Positions 45,850 to 58,142 of a stretch of 64,000 bases of DNA are shown one piece after another; within the stretch, counting starts at the first letter, position 1; the number at the start of each line of letters is the position of its first letter. The stretch covers positions 22,371 to 86,370 of the forward strand of contig JAMYHX010000141.1 of NCBI GenBank assembly GCA_025529335.1, read 5' to 3'. The notes beneath the pieces were generated by a model. It was not told the origin of the DNA, made no database searches, and saw only the letters and a list, made by a program, of their open reading frames with translations. The position numbers and the translations under genes are program-made. Origin of the DNA: Rhizopus sp. PT2906. Lineage: Eukaryota; Mucoromycota; Mucoromycetes; Mucorales; Rhizopodaceae.

Positions 45850-48087
45850 TTAAGCATGAGCTGCTTCATCATTGGGCCTTTCCACAGCTAATGAGTACTT
45901 GTGGTTATTCTTCACAAAGGACCCCTTCTTCCTATTTCCCTTTGGTATCGGTCTTGCTGAAGGCTTTGCTGATGCAGAAGCAGATGCTAATACAGAAGCA
46001 GATGATGGTGACTTTAAAACTGCTGTTCGTAGAGCAGAACTGATACTGAGTGACTTGCTGGGAACCTTACTGACTACTTTACTACTGACTACTTTACTAC
46101 TGACTACTTTACTACTGATTACTTTACTGCTAACGACGTTGTTATTGACAGTATCAGCCTTTGCAACATGATGAAGTGGCCTGTTGGAAGGGAAATCACA
46201 GTAAAGAGCACCTAGGAAGAATATAAATAGGTTGTTCAAGGGAAAGTAATTAAAAGTTACCTTGATCATCAACACAAACGAGTCCAGCAGAACATTCGCG
46301 TTCAAGCCATTGACCAAAGTTACAGGTTACCCACGTAGGAGAATGGCCAGAATGGACACACTTTTGTTGACCGGGAACTGAGCAACCTTGTCCACCGCTC
46401 AAAGAGCCAAATGATGTAGGTACTGCTTGCGATGGAGCAGTTGAAACTACTGTCATTAATGGAGAATCTACAGTTTGAATGGACAAAATCTCTTCGGTTG
46501 GTGTAGCCTTTGTAGAAATACTAGCGGTTGCAACTGGAGTGGCGATCTCGGGGCTAGCTTCAACAGTCCATTCATCAAGGTCGCTATATTCGTCTTCATC
46601 AGGTTGTTCAGGACTGACGGCTGCTACAGAAGTAGGAGAAGGCGTAGAAGCAGATGATGAGGCAGGGGTAAAAAGGGGGTTTCCTGATTTGGGAGCAGCT
46701 AAATGCGACTGGCATGTAGCTCGATCGACAGGCTCATGAACCTTATTGACAACATCCAAAAGTTCGCCATTATCTTGATGAATATCCCATACCATGACAC
46801 CAGCCAAATCCTCACACATGGCATGTTGTACCTTGATATTTAATGATTGAGGATCGTCATAAGTGATGTACATCTGAGAGGAAGGGTTGAACAGCCAAGG
46901 CGTTTGTGAAACATCATCCCAGTGACGAGTCCAACCAGCGCCTGTAGAAACAAAATCATCCTTGATCAAACCTTCCTTTCTAAGATTTGTCCATTTCCAG
47001 ATACCTAAAACAAACGTGTTGGTTTAACAAGTTTTGGGAATAATTCCCCCCCTTTCATTTGTTACCTGAGAGTCCACCAGGTTCCACATTACAATAAGGA
47101 TCATCCCAATAAGCATCGTCTGAGTCACCTTTTGGAGCACCTACTTGAGCAGGCTGATACTGATTAAGAGGCTGAGTAGCATGCATGTTTACGTTGGCTT
47201 TTATAGCACGACCATAGAAAGGTAACCCAGCCGTGATCTTTTCGCTAGGGACACCAGCAGCCTTCCATTGCTTGATACTATCTACAAATGAGAAAGGTGA
47301 GCCTTTGCCAGGTTCATAGCGGAAAGGAGCGTTAGGGCCAGTGACAGGAGCCCAAGCACCGTTGATGTCTATACATATATATGAGATAATGAAAAGTAAA
47401 ACTTGTTGGATCATACCATAAGTCATCAGGTTGACATGGTCAAAGTAAGGAACATAGGCTTTCAGGTCACTCATTGGTACACCCGATTTGATGAAAGGTT
47501 GTACATGAACAGCCATAGATACTTCTTTACGATCGTTGGGAAATCTAGCATCCAGAGCAAAACGCAATTCTTTCAACAACAACAAAAAGTTATCAGCATC
47601 ATTATCTGCAAATTCATTACAACCAGCAGCCTGTCGACCAGGATATTCCCAATCTAGAAACGAATATTAGACCCCTTCTTTTAGATCGTATCCATGGTTA
47701 CCTATATCGACACCATCTGTATTGTATTTTTCAATAAATTGAATATTCCAGTCAATAAATCTCTTTCGGGATTCAGCCGTGGCAACCATGGGGCTAAATC
47801 GCTTAGAACCGGTCCAGCCACCAATGGACAAGAGTACCTTTGTCTTGTTCTTGTGTGCTAATTGGACAATCTTGGGTAACCCACTCTCGACCGCCCAATC
47901 ATCGGAAAAAGAAGGAAGGTTGTCGGGATTGTTTAATATAGCAAAGGCTAGAAGTTCACGTTAGCCAAATGATGAGTACAATAGCAAGTGTGTTTACCAT
48001 AGTTGATATGTGTATATTTAGTGTATGGAATATTTTCAACTGGATAATTGGCGTATAACCAATTGGGAAAATAGCTTTGAAATATGT

Positions 48088-48120
<33 letters not shown>

Positions 48121-48210
48121 GCTCATGATTTACCCAATCACCATCTTGGTGGAACCTTCACATAACGCAATAGCGGAAGCAAGTGCTGCAGCAATAAATG
48201 ACAACTTCAT
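45850..48210 (-). CDS. GH18 chitinase with CBM19-type chitin-binding domain
   Basis: Seven exons, minus strand: 48210-48134, 48074-47998, 47947-47702, 47653-47417, 47368-47066, 47004-46261, 46211-45850; 681 residues. A signal peptide (MKLSFIAAALASAIALC) leads to a GH18 barrel (about 24-400). KVLLSIGGWTGS is the second conserved strand and DGVDIDWEYPG the catalytic DxxDxDxE with Glu as proton donor; later MTYD and MVWDIHQDN are also family-typical. A Ser/Thr/Pro linker follows, then a Cys-rich CBM19-like module (GCSVPGQQKCVHSGHSPTW ... CDF). The C-terminus is Ser/Lys-rich with repeats of SSKVV, then a basic tail. It probably acts on cell-wall chitin during growth or separation. The intron at 48075-48133 holds a TAA-type trinucleotide repeat. 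Confidence 0.93.
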
Positions 48211-48466
48211 GATTAAATAAAGAAAAATAGAAAGAGAAGGAACGAAAGATGGAAGAGACAAAGCATTTATAGTTTATATAAGCTTATTACTTTCAGTAAT
48301 GTTGTCAGTAAAATTTTAAACATATTCCATTCTTTTAGTGGCGATCAAATAGGCACCAATGTACCTGTGACAATAAGCGGCCGTTGAAACAAAAAAGGAA
48401 AAATAAAAAGATAATCTGGACTTTTTTTCCTCTTCTTTTCTTTCCCTCCCTTTACCTTTTTACAAT
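48211..48466. promoter_or_regulatory. Bidirectional promoter between chitinase and Zn2Cys6 factor
   Basis: 256 bp between divergent starts. On the minus strand TTATATAAAC at about 48272-48281 lies roughly 65 bp upstream of the chitinase ATG and is a good TATA-box candidate. The plus side is a long CT-rich leader (48420-48458). Confidence 0.55.
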
Positions 48467-50274
48467 ATGAGCTTACAGCGCAAAAAGAAGCCTGTAGAGT
48501 TTCATTTTGTAGATATGAATGATCCAAGTAGATATAAGAAATTAAAGGTATCTCGTGCCTGCGATTTCTGTAGAAGACGTAAATCAAAGTAACATTTTCT
48601 TTTTCATAATAATTTATACTTTGAGAGACCTTAAATTTAACACTTTTTTTAATAAAACTTTTCTTTATATATAAAAAAAACACTATCTTTATAAATTATC
48701 CTTCTTATTATTGTAAGTATAGATGTGACATAGGCATTCCTGGTTCAGGCACTTGCTCAAAATGTAGAAAACACCAAATTGTCTGTGTATTCTCTCCTGT
48801 CAGCACGGTGAAGGGAACCTCTCCTCAGACTGAAGATGTCGTTCTACTAACCCCTACTATATCGATTCCGATGAATTATCAAGAATTTCAATCAAAATAT
48901 TCTTCATTATCCGTCAAGAATGGTCAACCTGGTTATGAATTGTTACCACAGCAGCATTTGATCATCACTAATAACACAACGGTAGCTATGACGGCAGAAC
49001 CTACTAAGGAATTAGAAGATACTCTATTTCATATTTATTTTGCATTTGTACATCCTGCATATCCATTACTATTCAAGCAATGCATACTAGACATTCATTC
49101 TAAAGACAAATATTTACTATCTCATTCATTACGCTATGCTATCATGTCACTCTCATCAATCTACCACAACAACGAGTATAGCATGGCATTCTATCAATTA
49201 GCAAAAGATCATATCAACACATCATCTCCAGAGCTACTTTCTATAAGACTAGATACAGTGCAGACATTACTACTACTATACAAGTATACAGAAATATCAT
49301 TTGTAACACCTGACGTCCGATATCTTGAACTTGCCAATGTCATCTTGAAGCAACTAAATTCATCCTTGATGTTTCAACAGCAAGAAATGATCAATAGAGC
49401 AAGATGGATATTGTTTGCTTCTGTTGGCCTATCAAACCTGTCAGATCCTGGTTTCAACAAACTATATTCAGAAATCGACCTGCCGACTCATTTGCCTCAA
49501 CCGTTCAAAGAGGAGCACAACGAAGATGCATTTTGGAACAAGTTTTCACAAGTGCTAAATCTCTCTGTGCTATACTCCCATACCATCCAATCAATCATCA
49601 CCGGTGCATCTGATATAGATATTCACCAGTTTATGTCTATGAGGCAACACTGGTATGATACCTTGAATCCATCAGTGCAAAGCGCTCTTGTATGCGAAAA
49701 TGGTCAAGTGATCGACATCCTTCCTTTATACACTGCTATAATCTATGACATGCTCTATCTGCTATTGTTGCTCCATCAACAACATCAAGTAAAGAGGGGA
49801 ATCACCATAGAAACAGCTTATCGTCTCCAACGAATGATTTACAAGTGGGTAACCCATAGTCAATTTATAAGTGCGATACAGAGTAAACGCATGGCTGTGT
49901 TTGGCCTGCTACTCTGTTTACAGGTTTATATTATTGCCAACATCTTTGACTGTATAGAAAACATTAGGCTTGTCATGAAACACATTCAGTACATCGATCC
50001 AAAGATTGATCAGCAATTGAATGAGCTGACAAGGCAACTGACGATCGGTCGTATCAGAACACCAAACTCACCACTAGAAGAAGACTACTTTAGTCTGATT
50101 CCAATGCATTCTACATGCTCTTCTCCTTCTTTGTCAACCCCTTTATTTGTCAATCAGAATACCTCTCCTTTAGCAAAAGACGAACTAGATATTTTATTAC
50201 AGGAACAGCTACAACAACTACAAATAAAGCCGGTTTGCTATTTTAATAGTAGCAATAATGTTAATAAAAGCTAG
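48467..50274 (+). CDS. Zn(II)2Cys6 fungal transcription factor
   Basis: Exons 48467-48588 and 48723-50274 (134-nt intron, long for this window); 557 residues. The binuclear zinc cluster begins ACDFCRRRKSKCDIG and ends CSKCRKHQIVC, giving six Cys with the usual CX2CX6C first half; the intron falls inside the cluster (AA|A of the Lys codon). Residues about 110-400 resemble the fungal-specific transcription factor domain, beginning FHIYFAFVHPAYPLLFKQ with a downstream SLRYAIMSLSSIYH helix. Such factors bind CGG-type half sites. It is divergent from the chitinase, so regulation of that gene is possible but unproven. Its stop is 2 bp from the stop of the convergent Rtc5-like gene. Confidence 0.9.
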
Positions 50275-50276
50275 AA

Positions 50277-51891
50277 TTATCGATCTTGTCGTTTGTCTTC
50301 GTCAATAATGCCCGCCATCTTTAAGAGCTCTTTGTCCAGTTCTCCATCTGATGATCTAATATTCAATCCTGACCTTCGTTGAGCTTCTTTTCTTTCAAAC
50401 TCCCATTCTTTTAATTGCTTTTCTTTATCCTTTTCTGTTCCCAGCCCAAATACTTCAACATCTACTGTCTCAAAAATGTACTTAAAATCTTGCTTTCTTC
50501 TTTTAAAGCTCATCCAAACTGGTGAGCTTGGGTATGCTTCATTTTCATAGACGCCTCCTTGTAAGGTATTCTCTAATGATAAGGTAAAATCAAATCCTTT
50601 CTCTGCTCTTGCGCCGAATCCAATCCCTGTATCGTGATGATAGTATATGTAGTGGTCATTCACTGTTCTTTCGTTCGATCGAAAGATATCGAAATTCGGC
50701 TCAAGTTCAAATAAGAAACATTCGTTTGTTCCCCAAAAATACTTGGAATTCTTCCATGTTTGCGGCACATATACTCCCACAAGCATGTTTCGCTTTGCAT
50801 TAGTCTCTGTTGCAATACTCAAACTTGAATATCGCTTTGGTGGCTGCGCCTCAATCTTCAACACCATCAGGGTTGGTCCTGGGTACTTGAACACATGGCT
50901 TTCAAATCGATTCATTGAGAATCCATCCTGTTGAGCAGAGTAGAGCCTTGTCCATTTTTTGACGTTCAAGGCCTTTTCGGGTAATGACCAAGAGAGCAAA
51001 GTGCAGTGCATATGACTCAGTAAGTCCGTTTGATCTGGTGCTGGAATTGCATCTTCCTGTGATATCCTTTCCGAGGGTCTTTCAATATAGGTAAATGACT
51101 GCGTAATAAATGACTGTATTGGCTTAAATAGGTGTGGTGAGAAATTTGATTTCCATTCAGAGAATATTCTATATGAAACACAGGTATCGTCTTTTGTTTT
51201 TTCGAGGCTATCCACAATATCAGTTGCTACCCTTCGATTCTCAGCATGATCTTCGTTGCTTCCCAACCATAAGAGTAACACAAACAGTTCAACCAAGTCT
51301 CTGCATAAAATCTCAGGTCCGTCATCCTTTTCCTTTTTTTGGGTATCCAAGTCAAGATCAGTAAAGTCCACACCTAAATCTTCTAGTGACAAGCCTTTTG
51401 AATGTCCATGCTTCTTTGGAGGCTCCAATGTTACCGGAGTTTCTTTCTTCTCCTCTGGATCTGGCAGAATAGACAATGCTTGGAAAAAGAGTGTCTCGGA
51501 TAGTTCATGACCTAATCGACCTATAAAAACCACAAAAGCTGTCAAAAATGCATCAAGAGAGAGTGGGACCGGACCAGCTGCTGTACAAGCGGGGTATGAG
51601 CCTAGGTATGAAAATGCTTTGAATAAGAGTACGCCAGCTGGTTCAACCTCTGAAGGCAAAGCAAGTCGCGCCTGTTTTTTGTTTTTTGTTTTTTAGTAAA
51701 AGAAGTTGACTCTTTCATGATGTATGTACCAAAAAGTTTTTGGGTTCAATGCATTCGAAATGATCAGGAAAGTCAGATTTTAAACTATTGAATACGCACT
51801 TTATTGAAACAAGTTCAACTTTTGAAAGGTATTTGTTGGGTCGAAACGTTTGTCTTGTTTTAATTTCTGGTTTAGTATGCGATTGGCCCAT
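50277..51891 (-). CDS. TLDc-domain protein, Rtc5-like
   Basis: Exons 51891-51730 and 51671-50277 (58-nt intron, phase 0), minus strand; 518 residues. The TLDc domain at about residues 265-460 contains GPTLMVLKIEAQPP, MLVGVYVPQTWKNSKYFWG and HYIYYHHDTGIGFG. The N-terminal half is helical with a charged linker. The layout and N-terminal MGQSHTK (G2, T6: N-myristoylation-like) match yeast Rtc5 and its fungal relatives, recently linked to the vacuolar proton pump. TLDc proteins (OXR1, mEAK7) act at the V-ATPase and in oxidative stress. Role here is inferred from family only. Confidence 0.85.
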
Positions 51892-52124
51892 TGTTGTAAA
51901 GTGAAAGGCAAAAAAGTGTATTCTCTCTGCTTTATGTCGCTTTGAGAAAGTTGAATCCCCGAAGTCCATTTTTTGTTTGTATTTTTTTAACACAACCAAA
52001 GTTCAGTACGAGACGTATTGTTCTTTTAACATGCACTTGTAATAAAAATATACACATCTGCCTAATGCGAGCATAAATTAGCAATGTTGCCGAAAAGATG
52101 ACAGAAGATGTTGGCATAGGCTTT

Positions 52125-52355
52125 CTAGTCACGCTTTATTCTCAGAAAAAAAGAAAAAAAAAAACAATAAAAAAGAGTTCTCATATTTGAAAAGTATTTA
52201 TGGCGAATTCCCTTACCAGCCCTTAGTCCTGCTTCACATACAGTCATTCCAAAAAGTAATTTGATGTCGTGCAAAGAAAATCCATGGTCGGCAATTGTGT
52301 GGCATACCATGCCGGATTTGATGAAGTAAAATCTGATTGCGTTACCAAAAATCAT
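52125..52355 (-). CDS. Possible small protein or first exon, unknown
   Basis: A 76-codon frame starting at 52355 on the minus strand. The first 54 residues (SGMVCHTIADHGFSLHDIK, then FGMTVCEAGLRAG) have protein-like composition. A good GTAAGG donor follows the Ala-Gly codon, so the T-rich remainder is probably intron. The downstream exon is not clear. It might also be a relic. It stands alone upstream of the Rtc5-like gene in the same orientation. Confidence 0.3.
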   Translation of the reverse strand: MIFGNAIRFYFIKSGMVCHTIADHGFSLHDIKLLFGMTVCEAGLRAGKGIRHKYFSNMRTLFYCFFFSFFLRIKRD

Positions 52356-54614
52356 CGTTTAACAAACACTGATTTGATGCGCTTGGGTATTTTCTCCAAA
52401 ATTTCAGTTGATGAAGATTCATAAGGGTATACTTCTTTAAAAGATAATTCTTCTCGAGATAAAAGCAGTATGATAATCCAGACCATGAAATGAACAAAAA
52501 AATCAGTGTCAGGGACGAATTAAAAACTGTTAGTCAATTAAATCTTCAGTAACTATAATCCACGCTTAGTGGCTTACCATCAATTTGATAACAACTAGAA
52601 ATAGTAGATCATTAAGTTATTTGCGTATTCCTTTCTGTAATTATCTCAGAATAAAGATCAATAACTAGTGCTTCATTTATCTTTGCCCGGTGTCTTATAA
52701 ACCATTACCATATCAGCGCTTACGAAGGATATTTATTATGTGAAGATTAATTTTGATCGTTATAAGGATATATTTGCGTGTTTTGCGATGTTAAAGACAG
52801 TTTGCATATGTCAACATGGCAGATCAATAGACATACTAAATTAAAAGCAGATACTATTAGAAGCTCCATACCAAATTGCCTTCGTTTACCATATGCATCT
52901 TTTTGCTCTTATAAACCGCGAATTAATGGCAAAAAGTTTTTATGGGCATGAAAATGGAGATAACTACAGTCTTTAATTGAACGTATACTTGATAGAAAGG
53001 TAGGAATTAACAGTGCCCTTGGAGACATGGCGTTAGTCTCCATAGGAGACGTTCAATGCCAATAAGCAAACTCGGAATTCTTCTGAATCAATGTCACAAT
53101 CAAGTATACTTCAAATAATACCGACGAAGCTCGTGTATGCTCTCATTGGGGAGTTATAGTGTTCAATATTAGATTCGAACATACATAATCTTCCTTTGGG
53201 AAATATTAATAGCACCTGATGCATCATTTTCGTCATTATACTCACAAGCGTAACATGACTGTCAGAATTATTAACATCTGCTGTACCATTTTTTGGAACT
53301 TCTTTATGATCTGTTATAGCAAACATTGATAAATATATATTTTGGTCAGAGATGAGGATTGAAAGACAATCAATTCCGTAAGAGCTATATTGGAAATCTG
53401 TCATTATGCTGAATATAGCTAGAAAATAAGTCATTCTGTCTCTGAATTGCTTATCAACTGTTGGTATTGTACTACTTATTTTACTTCGCTTTTCTTCTTG
53501 ATTATCTATGACACAGGTCACCGTTCAAATTACAATGTATTAACCCAGATTAAAACAAATGTTTCCCTAGTGGACCCTGACATTTTCATCAGGGATGCAA
53601 GCTGTGATTATAAAATAAGGTAGTTAAAGATATTGAATAAAGAATAGGGGTAATCTTGTTGTATTTTTTAGTTCAGCGCATTTTCTTCCATTACTGTTGT
53701 ACGGCCTTGTACTTTGTGTTAAAGGTAGAAAAGCGTATGTGTTGTACACGAATACAGCATAATTCGTAATCATTAAAAAGGGTATTCATGTGTTTATTAT
53801 AATACCTATAAGGTGATCCACAAAAAGCAAAGTAAGACCACTTCTCTTTGACGAGATATAGACAGGCAGAATATTGCGTGTTTCTTTAAAGGATGGCTAT
53901 ATTATGAATCAGCTGACATCAAAAGAGTGGTAATTTACAAAAAAGTCTCGTTTCACAGTCATTAAAACAAACCTCGTGAGAACTTCTCGGGTTTCTATGA
54001 TGGACTTATGATGTACATTAGTCAAACAAGTCCATGACACTATTAAATGCCATAGACTATAGTTTATATTTAAATTTCTACTTGTCATTTATTGTAGTTT
54101 ATTCTAAAGCGAACAAATCAAGTCCTAAACCTTCCGATTCCCTAAACCTAATCTTCCATTGGTAAAATTCGGATTCCAATAAAAATACAGCAAGTGTAAC
54201 ACAAACGTCGTACATGCCCTCATATTTCTTTGTATGGACAAGAGTGCCATATTTGTTTACGTGTTGCAATATTAACAAGTATCGCAACTATAACATTCAA
54301 TAAAGTTACAAAACTGGCAGCAGTAACAGTGACAACGGTTGCCATGATAGCAATTGACAGAGCATTGCATTTTGTAGCGGAGTTATTTGTTATCACATAA
54401 GCAGTAATGTCTTAGGAGAGCTTTCACAAGATAATTTTTCAACAAATTACCAAATCAAGTATTTCCTTAAAGAAAAAGATAATGACTGAAATGAAGTATT
54501 ATTGGTTGGTAAACATCTGGGTGTCAAGGTAACAGAATATAAAGAAAAAAATTTAAATATAAAAGATCTCCAGAACAGAAACACAAGAATTGCGCTTTTC
54601 TTTCTTCACTTTTG
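52356..54614. other. Gene-poor region with orphan coding fragments
   Basis: About 2.2 kb. Two minus-strand frames look coding but lack start, end or splice support: 53111-53521 (no ATG until MTYFLAIFSIMTDF; a TGA sits just upstream) and 54099-54287 (QHVNKYGTLVHTKKYEGMYD). They may be relics of one decayed gene or of a lineage-specific family. A 6-bp-stem hairpin CCCTGA...TCAGGG lies at 53575-53594. Otherwise AT-rich spacer. Confidence 0.35.
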
Positions 54615-56411
54615 ATGTCTATTAAAGAAAAAGATTTTGTTAAAAAAGATGCATTCGAAAATACATTCGAAAATGCATCTGAAGAACGCATTGAACCAAC
54701 TGAAAGCGATTGGAAAGTGCTAAGAGAAGTATCAGATAGCATACCTAAAGCAGCTTACTTGGTTATTGTTGTTGAATTCTGTGAAAGATTCACTTACTAT
54801 GGCCTAACCGGCCCATTCCAAAACTATATCCAAAACCCTGATCCTGGTCACTGTAAGTAGTAATATACTTTCTCACGAAGGTTACTCATTCCCACGTTAC
54901 CCACAGACCCTGCAGAATATCCCGGCGCAATGGGACGAGGTCAACAAACAGCGACTGCCCTTACCACATTTTTCCAGTTTTGGTGTTACATTACACCAGT
55001 CATAGGTGCTATTATCGCTGACCAATACTTGGGCAAATACAAGACAATCCTCATCTTTGCCATAATTTACTTTATTGGCTTAATTCTCCTTACTCTGACC
55101 TCTATCCCTTCTGCAATTGCTACTGGGGCTACCTTCCCAGGTTTTATCGTCTCTTTAATCGTTATTGGTCTTGCCACTGGTGGTATCAAGTCCAATGTTT
55201 CTCCCCTTGTTGCTGAGCAATATAAAAATACAAAGCCATACATCAAGACCATTCGCAAGAAAGTCTTTTCAAACCACTCCGTTGACGAAGGTGATCATGC
55301 AGCGAATTATCAAGGTGATGACGAAGTTCGTGTGATTGTATCTCCTCAAGCTACATACCAAAAGCTATTCAACATGTTCTACTGGGGTATCAACCTTGGT
55401 TCTCTTGCCTCAGTCACTACTGTAGTTCTTGAAAAACAGGTCGGCTTTTGGGCTGCCTACTTACTGCCAACTCTCGTCTTTATTCCTGGTATTCTCATCG
55501 TCTTCTTTGGTAAAAAACACTACGTTCTGACTCCTCCTCGTGGTTCCATCTTTATTGAAACTTTCAAGGTTATCAGATACTCATGGAAATACGGTTTTGA
55601 AGGATGTAAGCCATCCAACTTACGTCAAGTCAACCCTGATTTGGCATCGAAGGCAACCTGGGATGATATTTTCATTGATGAACTCCGCCGTACATTCAGA
55701 GCCTGTGTTGTCTTTTGTTGGTATCCTATCTACTGGTTATGTTACTCCCAAATGACCAACAATATGGTCTCTATGACAGCCACTATGCAAACTGGCTCCG
55801 TTCCTAACGATATCATGCAAAACATCAACCCCTTAACTCTCGTCATTTTCATCCCCATCATGGACCGTATCGTCTATCCTGGCTTACGTCGTATGGGTCT
55901 TCATCTTGGCCCTATGATCCGTATCACCTTGGGTTTCTTCTTTGCTGCCTGTGCTATGGGCTATGCTGCTGGTATCCAATCCTATATCTACAGTAAGCCT
56001 CCTTACTATGATCATCCAAGTGGTAACGGAAAGAACGATGTATCAGCTGGATTGATTATCCCTGCCTATGTCTTGATCGGTATTTCTGAAATCTTTGCTT
56101 CCATCACTGGCCTTGAATACGCTTTCAGAAAGGCTCCTGAAAAGATGAAGTCACTTGTTATGGCTATTTTCTTACTTACCAATTGTTTCGGTTCAATCCT
56201 TGGATTTGCTCTTGTTTCTGTTGCAGAAGACCCCAAGCTCAAGTGGATGTATACTGGTATCGCCATTGCCATGGGTGTCTGTGCTCCTCTCTTCTATTTC
56301 TGCCACGGTAGTAACGATAAAACTGATATGCAGGAAGATGCTATTCAAAGAAGTGCAGAAAAAGAAGAAGTTGTTGTTGAGTATGAGGTCGAAGCCAAGC
56401 CAACTGTATAA
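54615..56411 (+). CDS. Proton-coupled oligopeptide transporter (PTR2/POT family)
   Basis: Exons 54615-54852 and 54907-56411 (54-nt intron, phase 1); 580 residues. Signature segments: FCERFTYYGLTGPFQNYI (ExxER-like H1 motif), IIADQYLGKYKTI, GLATGGIKSNVSPLVAEQY (PTR2 family signature 1 region), LFNMFYWGINLGSL (FYxxINxG signature) and CYSQMTNNMVSMTATMQTG. About 12 membrane helices with a central cytosolic loop (about 195-230). It imports di- and tripeptides with protons at the plasma membrane, and is usually induced by peptides or poor nitrogen. A cytosolic acidic tail ends the protein. The first of two candidate ATGs in frame (54615) was used. Confidence 0.94.
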
Positions 56412-56995
56412 AAACAATTTATATGTGTGTATAAATTGCGTGTAATATAAAGTGCCATACATATATTAATAGTAATAACAATAATAATAAAGCTAATGCA
56501 TAATAACAACTGACCTTGATTTTTAACTTGTTCACCTGAAACTGTATTCATATTAAATAACTTTTTATTGGTATGTAGAACCCTTTATCCAGAAAACATA
56601 CTTTCTTTTATTTACTATAGCCTTGTTACTTTCATTAATATGCCAAGTTTTGTACTACAAGAACTCCAGATTGTGTAATATATGATTTGATAATATTAAA
56701 TTACGCTCTTTTTTCTTTATCTTGGAGGGATTCATTAGAAACATTCTATTTGATGCTGCTCTTTGTAACTAGGTTAGAGTGTATATCTATTTTACTTGCT
56801 AGTCCGCCAACATTGGTTATTGTAGATGTTTAGATCTAAATAAACAAAGCTCTTCACTACAATACCCATCATTCATACTTTATTTCTCATTACAAATACA
56901 AATAACAGTCCCGTACTTAATCCAGATGAGGTCCAACTGCTATTCTCACTTTTTTTCCCCTTTTCTTTTTTCCTTCAGGAAAACCACTTGAAACT
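56412..56995. other. Spacer between PTR2 and old yellow enzyme
   Basis: About 580 bp, same-strand spacer. AT-rich, with ATAAT repeats (56465-56495) consistent with 3' end formation. A T/C-rich leader (56945-56980) precedes the next start. No gene seen. Confidence 0.45.
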
Positions 56996-58090
56996 ATGAC
57001 AAAGCTGTTTGAACCCATTAAAATCGGTCGTCACAATCTTCAGCACCGAGTAGTGCTTGCACCCTTGACTCGATTCAGAGCAACTCTTGAAGCCGTTCCC
57101 ACAGATCTTTTGGTGGAATATTACAAGCAAAGAGCAACACCTGGCGGTTTATTAATCACAGAAGCCACGTTTATCAGCCGTCTTGCTGGTGGATATCGAC
57201 GTGCTCCTGGTATTTACAGCAAAGAACAGATTGAAGGATGGAAGAAGGTTACGTCTGCTGTTCATGATAAAGGAGGCATTATCTTCTTGCAACTCTGGCA
57301 CATTGGCCGAACAGGCTCTACAAGCTTAAACCCCAATGGAGAACCTATTGTCTCAGCTTCTGACGTGCCCATGCCCGGAAAGAAACCATCGGGGGCTCCG
57401 TATGAAACGCCCAAGCCTCTTGAAATACATGAAATTAAGGAACTTGTCCAGACATACAAGCTGGCCGCTTTGAACGCAATCGAGGCAGGTTTTGATGGCG
57501 TAGAAATTCATAATGCCAATGGATATCTCTTGGATCAGTTCCTCAATACCTCTTCCAACAAGCGTACAGACGAATACGGTGGTTCAGCAGAAAATAGGGC
57601 GAGATTCACCTTGGAAGTTGTTGATGCTATCGTGGATGCCATTGGACCTGAACGCACAGCTATTCGATTTTCCCCTGATGGAAAGATTCAGGGAATGCAA
57701 GATGACAACCCGTTGGAAACATGGGGATATGTGACCTCTCGTCTTCAGGAAAAGCATCCCAATTTGGCTTATCTCCACTTTATTGAGGCAAGATCAAGCT
57801 TCTACAATGATGAAGTCAATATCGTTGACACGTTAGACCCTTATCGTCGACTATGGAAGGGCCCCTTTATCACCGCTGGCAGTTTCTCGAACGCCATTTC
57901 CCATTCTGTGAATGTAGCACAAAGAACAGGCAACCTGATTGCGTATGGAAGAGCATTTATTGCTAATCCAGATCTTCCAAACAGAATAAGAAAGCAGCTT
58001 CCACTTAACAAGTATAACCGAGCTACATTTTACACACATGATGCTACAGGATACACAGACTATCCATTCTATGAGCAGGGCAAATTATAG
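56996..58090 (+). CDS. Old yellow enzyme-type NADPH:flavin oxidoreductase
   Basis: Intron-free, 364 residues, a full-length TIM-barrel FMN enzyme. N-terminal LFEPIKIGRHNLQHRVVLAPLTRFRA is the standard first strand and flavin loop. The substrate-binding pair His and Asn are in EIHNANGYLLDQFLN, with the following Tyr as proton donor. QLWHIGRTG, NKRTDEYGG and FITAGSF ... GRAFIANPDLP match OYE phosphate-binding and C-terminal motifs. The family reduces the C=C bonds of alpha,beta-unsaturated carbonyls using NADPH, in detoxification or lipid-signal metabolism. The lack of introns is unusual among neighbours and may reflect horizontal or retroposed origin, or simple intron loss. It is convergent with catalase, stops 52 bp apart. 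Confidence 0.94.
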   Translation: MTKLFEPIKIGRHNLQHRVVLAPLTRFRATLEAVPTDLLVEYYKQRATPGGLLITEATFISRLAGGYRRAPGIYSKEQIEGWKKVTSAVHDKGGIIFLQLWHIGRTGSTSLNPNGEPIVSASDVPMPGKKPSGAPYETPKPLEIHEIKELVQTYKLAALNAIEAGFDGVEIHNANGYLLDQFLNTSSNKRTDEYGGSAENRARFTLEVVDAIVDAIGPERTAIRFSPDGKIQGMQDDNPLETWGYVTSRLQEKHPNLAYLHFIEARSSFYNDEVNIVDTLDPYRRLWKGPFITAGSFSNAISHSVNVAQRTGNLIAYGRAFIANPDLPNRIRKQLPLNKYNRATFYTHDATGYTDYPFYEQGKL

Positions 58091-58142
58091 ACATTTTAGA
58101 ATAAAAAATTATTTATTATGTGCACATAATTTTATAAATATA

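Noticed and set aside
46070..46135. CRISPR-like direct repeats
   Set aside because: Contiguous 15-bp coding tandem repeat without spacers in a eukaryotic gene; not a CRISPR array.
45872..46171. Leu/Thr-rich frame opposite the chitinase tail
   Set aside because: Produced by the 15-bp SSKVV repeat read on the other strand.
56996..58090. Horizontal transfer of the intron-free old yellow enzyme from bacteria
   Set aside because: Lack of introns alone is not enough; the leader and motifs are those of fungal OYEs, so only noted as a possibility.
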